This document shows, one piece after another, positions 5,520 to 6,355 of a stretch of 6,355 bases of DNA. Source of the DNA: Acidimicrobiales bacterium (GTDB lineage Bacteria > Actinomycetota > Acidimicrobiia > Acidimicrobiales > JABEUL01). The position numbers were made by a program, and so were the translations under genes. Where the stretch lies: positions 1 to 6,355 of the forward strand of contig JABEUL010000162.1 of assembly GCA_013044465.1 (NCBI GenBank). Direction: 5' to 3'. Position 1 is the stretch's first letter. Each line of letters starts with the position of its first letter. Under the pieces are notes generated by a model that saw nothing but the letters and a program-made list of their open reading frames with translations, was not told the origin of the DNA and made no database searches.

Positions 5520-5651
5520 CCGCCACGCTGTTGGAAGAATATCCAGCTAGCGGAAGCAGGTTCGGAGTAGCTCCTTCATGAAAGGCGCGCTTGGGTTGTG
5601 GTGACCTAAACCGTGGCAGATTGCAACGGTTGTAATAAAGGAGGTTGCTAC
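5520..5651 (+). promoter_or_regulatory. Structured 5' leader of infC
   Basis: The region before infC has several potential RNA hairpins. GCTG 5527-5530 can pair with CAGC 5544-5547. GGAG 5564-5567 can pair with CTCC 5571-5574 around TAG. A stronger stem at 5609-5631 pairs AACCGT with ACGGTT and GCA with TGC, with one G-A mismatch and a GAT loop. CTCCTT 5571-5576 is also exactly complementary to AAGGAG 5638-5643 in the infC Shine-Dalgarno, so two exclusive folds are possible. infC-rpmI-rplT operons in many bacteria are controlled through leader RNA by L20 or IF3; whether this leader does so is inference. No clear infC promoter was identified. Confidence 0.4.
5609..5631 (+). ncRNA. Hairpin just upstream of the infC Shine-Dalgarno
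   Basis: AACCGT (5609-5614) pairs with ACGGTT (5626-5631), and after a single G-A mismatch GCA (5616-5618) pairs with TGC (5622-5624) around a GAT loop. It ends 5 nt before the AAAGGAGG. The placement fits a cis-acting leader element affecting ribosome access. It is not an independent RNA gene. The family is not recognised. Confidence 0.45.
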
Positions 5652-5654
5652 ATC
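5637..5654 (+). promoter_or_regulatory. infC Shine-Dalgarno and ATC start codon
   Basis: AAAGGAGG at 5637-5644 is a near-perfect Shine-Dalgarno. Seven nucleotides later is ATC at 5652-5654, in frame with the conserved IF3 sequence, with no ATG, GTG or TTG at that spacing. Non-canonical AUU/AUC/AUA starts are a known trait of infC, allowing IF3 to repress its own translation. Confidence 0.85.
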
Positions 5655-6281
5655 TCGTCATCAACAGTCACCGAGCCAAGGGTAAACGATCGCATTCGTG
5701 CCAAAGAAGTCAGGCTTGTGTCCTCAGAAGGTCAGCAGCTCGGAATCAAATCACTTGAAGATGCATTATCAATTGCAAGACGTCAAGAACTCGACTTAGT
5801 CGAAGTTGCACCCACAGCCAACCCTCCGGTTTGTCGGATCATGGATTATGGGAAGTTTAAATTTGATGCTGGGCAAAAAGCCAGAGAGTCTAAAAGAAAA
5901 TCCACTTCAGGAGCGATCAAAGAGATGAAATATCGACCCAAAATTGGGATCGGAGATTTTGACACAAAGACTCGACAAGTCCAAAAGTTTCTTCAACAAG
6001 GCCACAAAGTCAAATTAACCATCATGTTCAGAGGGCGAGAGGTATATCACCCTGAACTTGGAAAGAAGATTCTTGACAAAGTTGCAGAGCAAAGTGAAGA
6101 GGTCGGTCGGATTGAAATCGATCCAAAGTTAGATGGCAGAAACATGGTCATGGTACTCGCTCCTTATCGCAAAGGTCAGCATGCACCGGTCAAGGAAGTC
6201 GAAATGGCGCAAGAGGCAGAGATGAGCAACGGAATAATAGAGATAGAAAAAGGAGACGAAAATGCCGAAGATGAAAACTGA
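5652..6281 (+). CDS. infC: Translation initiation factor IF-3 (ATC start)
   Basis: IF3 binds the 30S subunit, prevents premature 50S joining and checks start-codon/initiator-tRNA pairing. From ATC 5652 the product is 209 residues. The N-domain (about 7-77) has EPRVNDRIRAKEVRLV at 8-23, LDLVEVAPTANPPVCRIMDYGKFKF at about 47-71; a basic linker follows (KARESKRK); the C-domain (about 89-172) has KEMKYRPKIG at 91-100, HKVKLTIMFRGRE at 118-130, HPELG and a closing MVMVLAP. An acidic tail (about 180-209, ending EKGDENAEDEN) extends past the classic IF3 end. An in-frame GTG at 5613 would add 13 residues but sits inside a leader hairpin and lacks a Shine-Dalgarno, while ATC has an excellent one. The last 20 nt overlap rpmI, so the rpmI Shine-Dalgarno lies inside infC. 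Confidence 0.96.
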   Translation: MSSSTVTEPRVNDRIRAKEVRLVSSEGQQLGIKSLEDALSIARRQELDLVEVAPTANPPVCRIMDYGKFKFDAGQKARESKRKSTSGAIKEMKYRPKIGIGDFDTKTRQVQKFLQQGHKVKLTIMFRGREVYHPELGKKILDKVAEQSEEVGRIEIDPKLDGRNMVMVLAPYRKGQHAPVKEVEMAQEAEMSNGIIEIEKGDENAEDEN

Positions 6282-6355
6282 CAAGGGCGCCGCCAAAAGA
6301 TTTAAAATCACAGGAACCGGCAAGATCCGCCGCAGGCAAGCGATGAAGAGTCACC
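6262..6355 (+). CDS. rpmI: Ribosomal protein L35 (bL35), 3'-truncated by window end
   Basis: From ATG 6262 the frame reads MPKMKTDKGAAKRFKITGTG followed by KIRRRQAMKSH, the highly conserved N-terminus of bL35, a small basic protein of the large ribosomal subunit. Thirty-one of roughly 64 expected codons are visible and the frame is open to the window end. The Shine-Dalgarno AGGAG at 6251-6255 is 6 nt upstream and inside infC; the start overlaps infC by 20 nt in a different frame, so translation is probably coupled. rplT would be expected next, outside the window. Confidence 0.97.
   Translation, partial: MPKMKTDKGAAKRFKITGTGKIRRRQAMKSH

Noticed and set aside
5613..5651. GTG start extending infC by 13 residues
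   Set aside because: The codons fall in the leader hairpin and the Shine-Dalgarno itself, are not IF3-like, and lack their own ribosome site. The ATC at 5652 is far better supported.
1..6355. CRISPR array, tRNA, insertion sequence or phage attachment site
   Set aside because: No repeated units, cloverleaf-like sequence, transposase or terminal inverted repeats were seen on either strand.

Overview
The window looks like chromosomal core sequence from an actinobacterium with moderate-to-low GC content (judged by eye, mid-40s percent). A member of Acidimicrobiia or a related marine lineage is the best guess, but this is inferred from gene content and order, not from a phylogeny. The pointers are a DUF1844 gene placed head-to-head with infC-rpmI, a fused RibBA, a long-form HisG, and start codons with an actinobacterial -10-like hexamer (TANNNT) about 6-8 nt upstream, suggesting leaderless transcripts. 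There are no insertion sequences, phage genes, tRNAs, rRNAs or CRISPR repeats. Nearly all of the window is coding.

Left block (1-2247, + strand): the 3' part of ribD (reductase domain), then complete ribBA and ribH. These encode most of the riboflavin pathway from GTP and ribulose 5-phosphate to 6,7-dimethyl-8-ribityllumazine. The riboflavin synthase gene (ribE/ribC) is not between ribD and ribBA and must lie elsewhere.

Middle block (2306-3806, - strand): a tight three-gene operon. In transcription order it encodes a winged-helix/class III adenylate cyclase fusion, a PadR-family regulator (ATGA overlap) and a small 2TM-domain membrane protein (14-nt gap). It starts back-to-back with hisG. 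The short divergent space holds a perfect 14-bp palindrome, TCGTAATATTACGA, a natural operator candidate. This operon is the least conventional part of the window and the best candidate for an undescribed signalling module.

Right block: hisG (ATP phosphoribosyltransferase, long form) is followed on the + strand by a small divergent cold-shock-domain protein. That gene abuts tail-to-tail, with no spacer, a - strand DUF1844 gene. DUF1844 is divergent from infC (translation initiation factor IF3), which overlaps rpmI (ribosomal protein L35, cut by the window end). The 202-nt divergent region between DUF1844 and infC holds an intrinsic-terminator-like hairpin on the - strand, a leaderless-type promoter element for DUF1844, and a structured infC leader ending in a strong Shine-Dalgarno sequence 7 nt before an ATC codon. 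infC therefore appears to use the non-canonical start codon expected for IF3 autoregulation.
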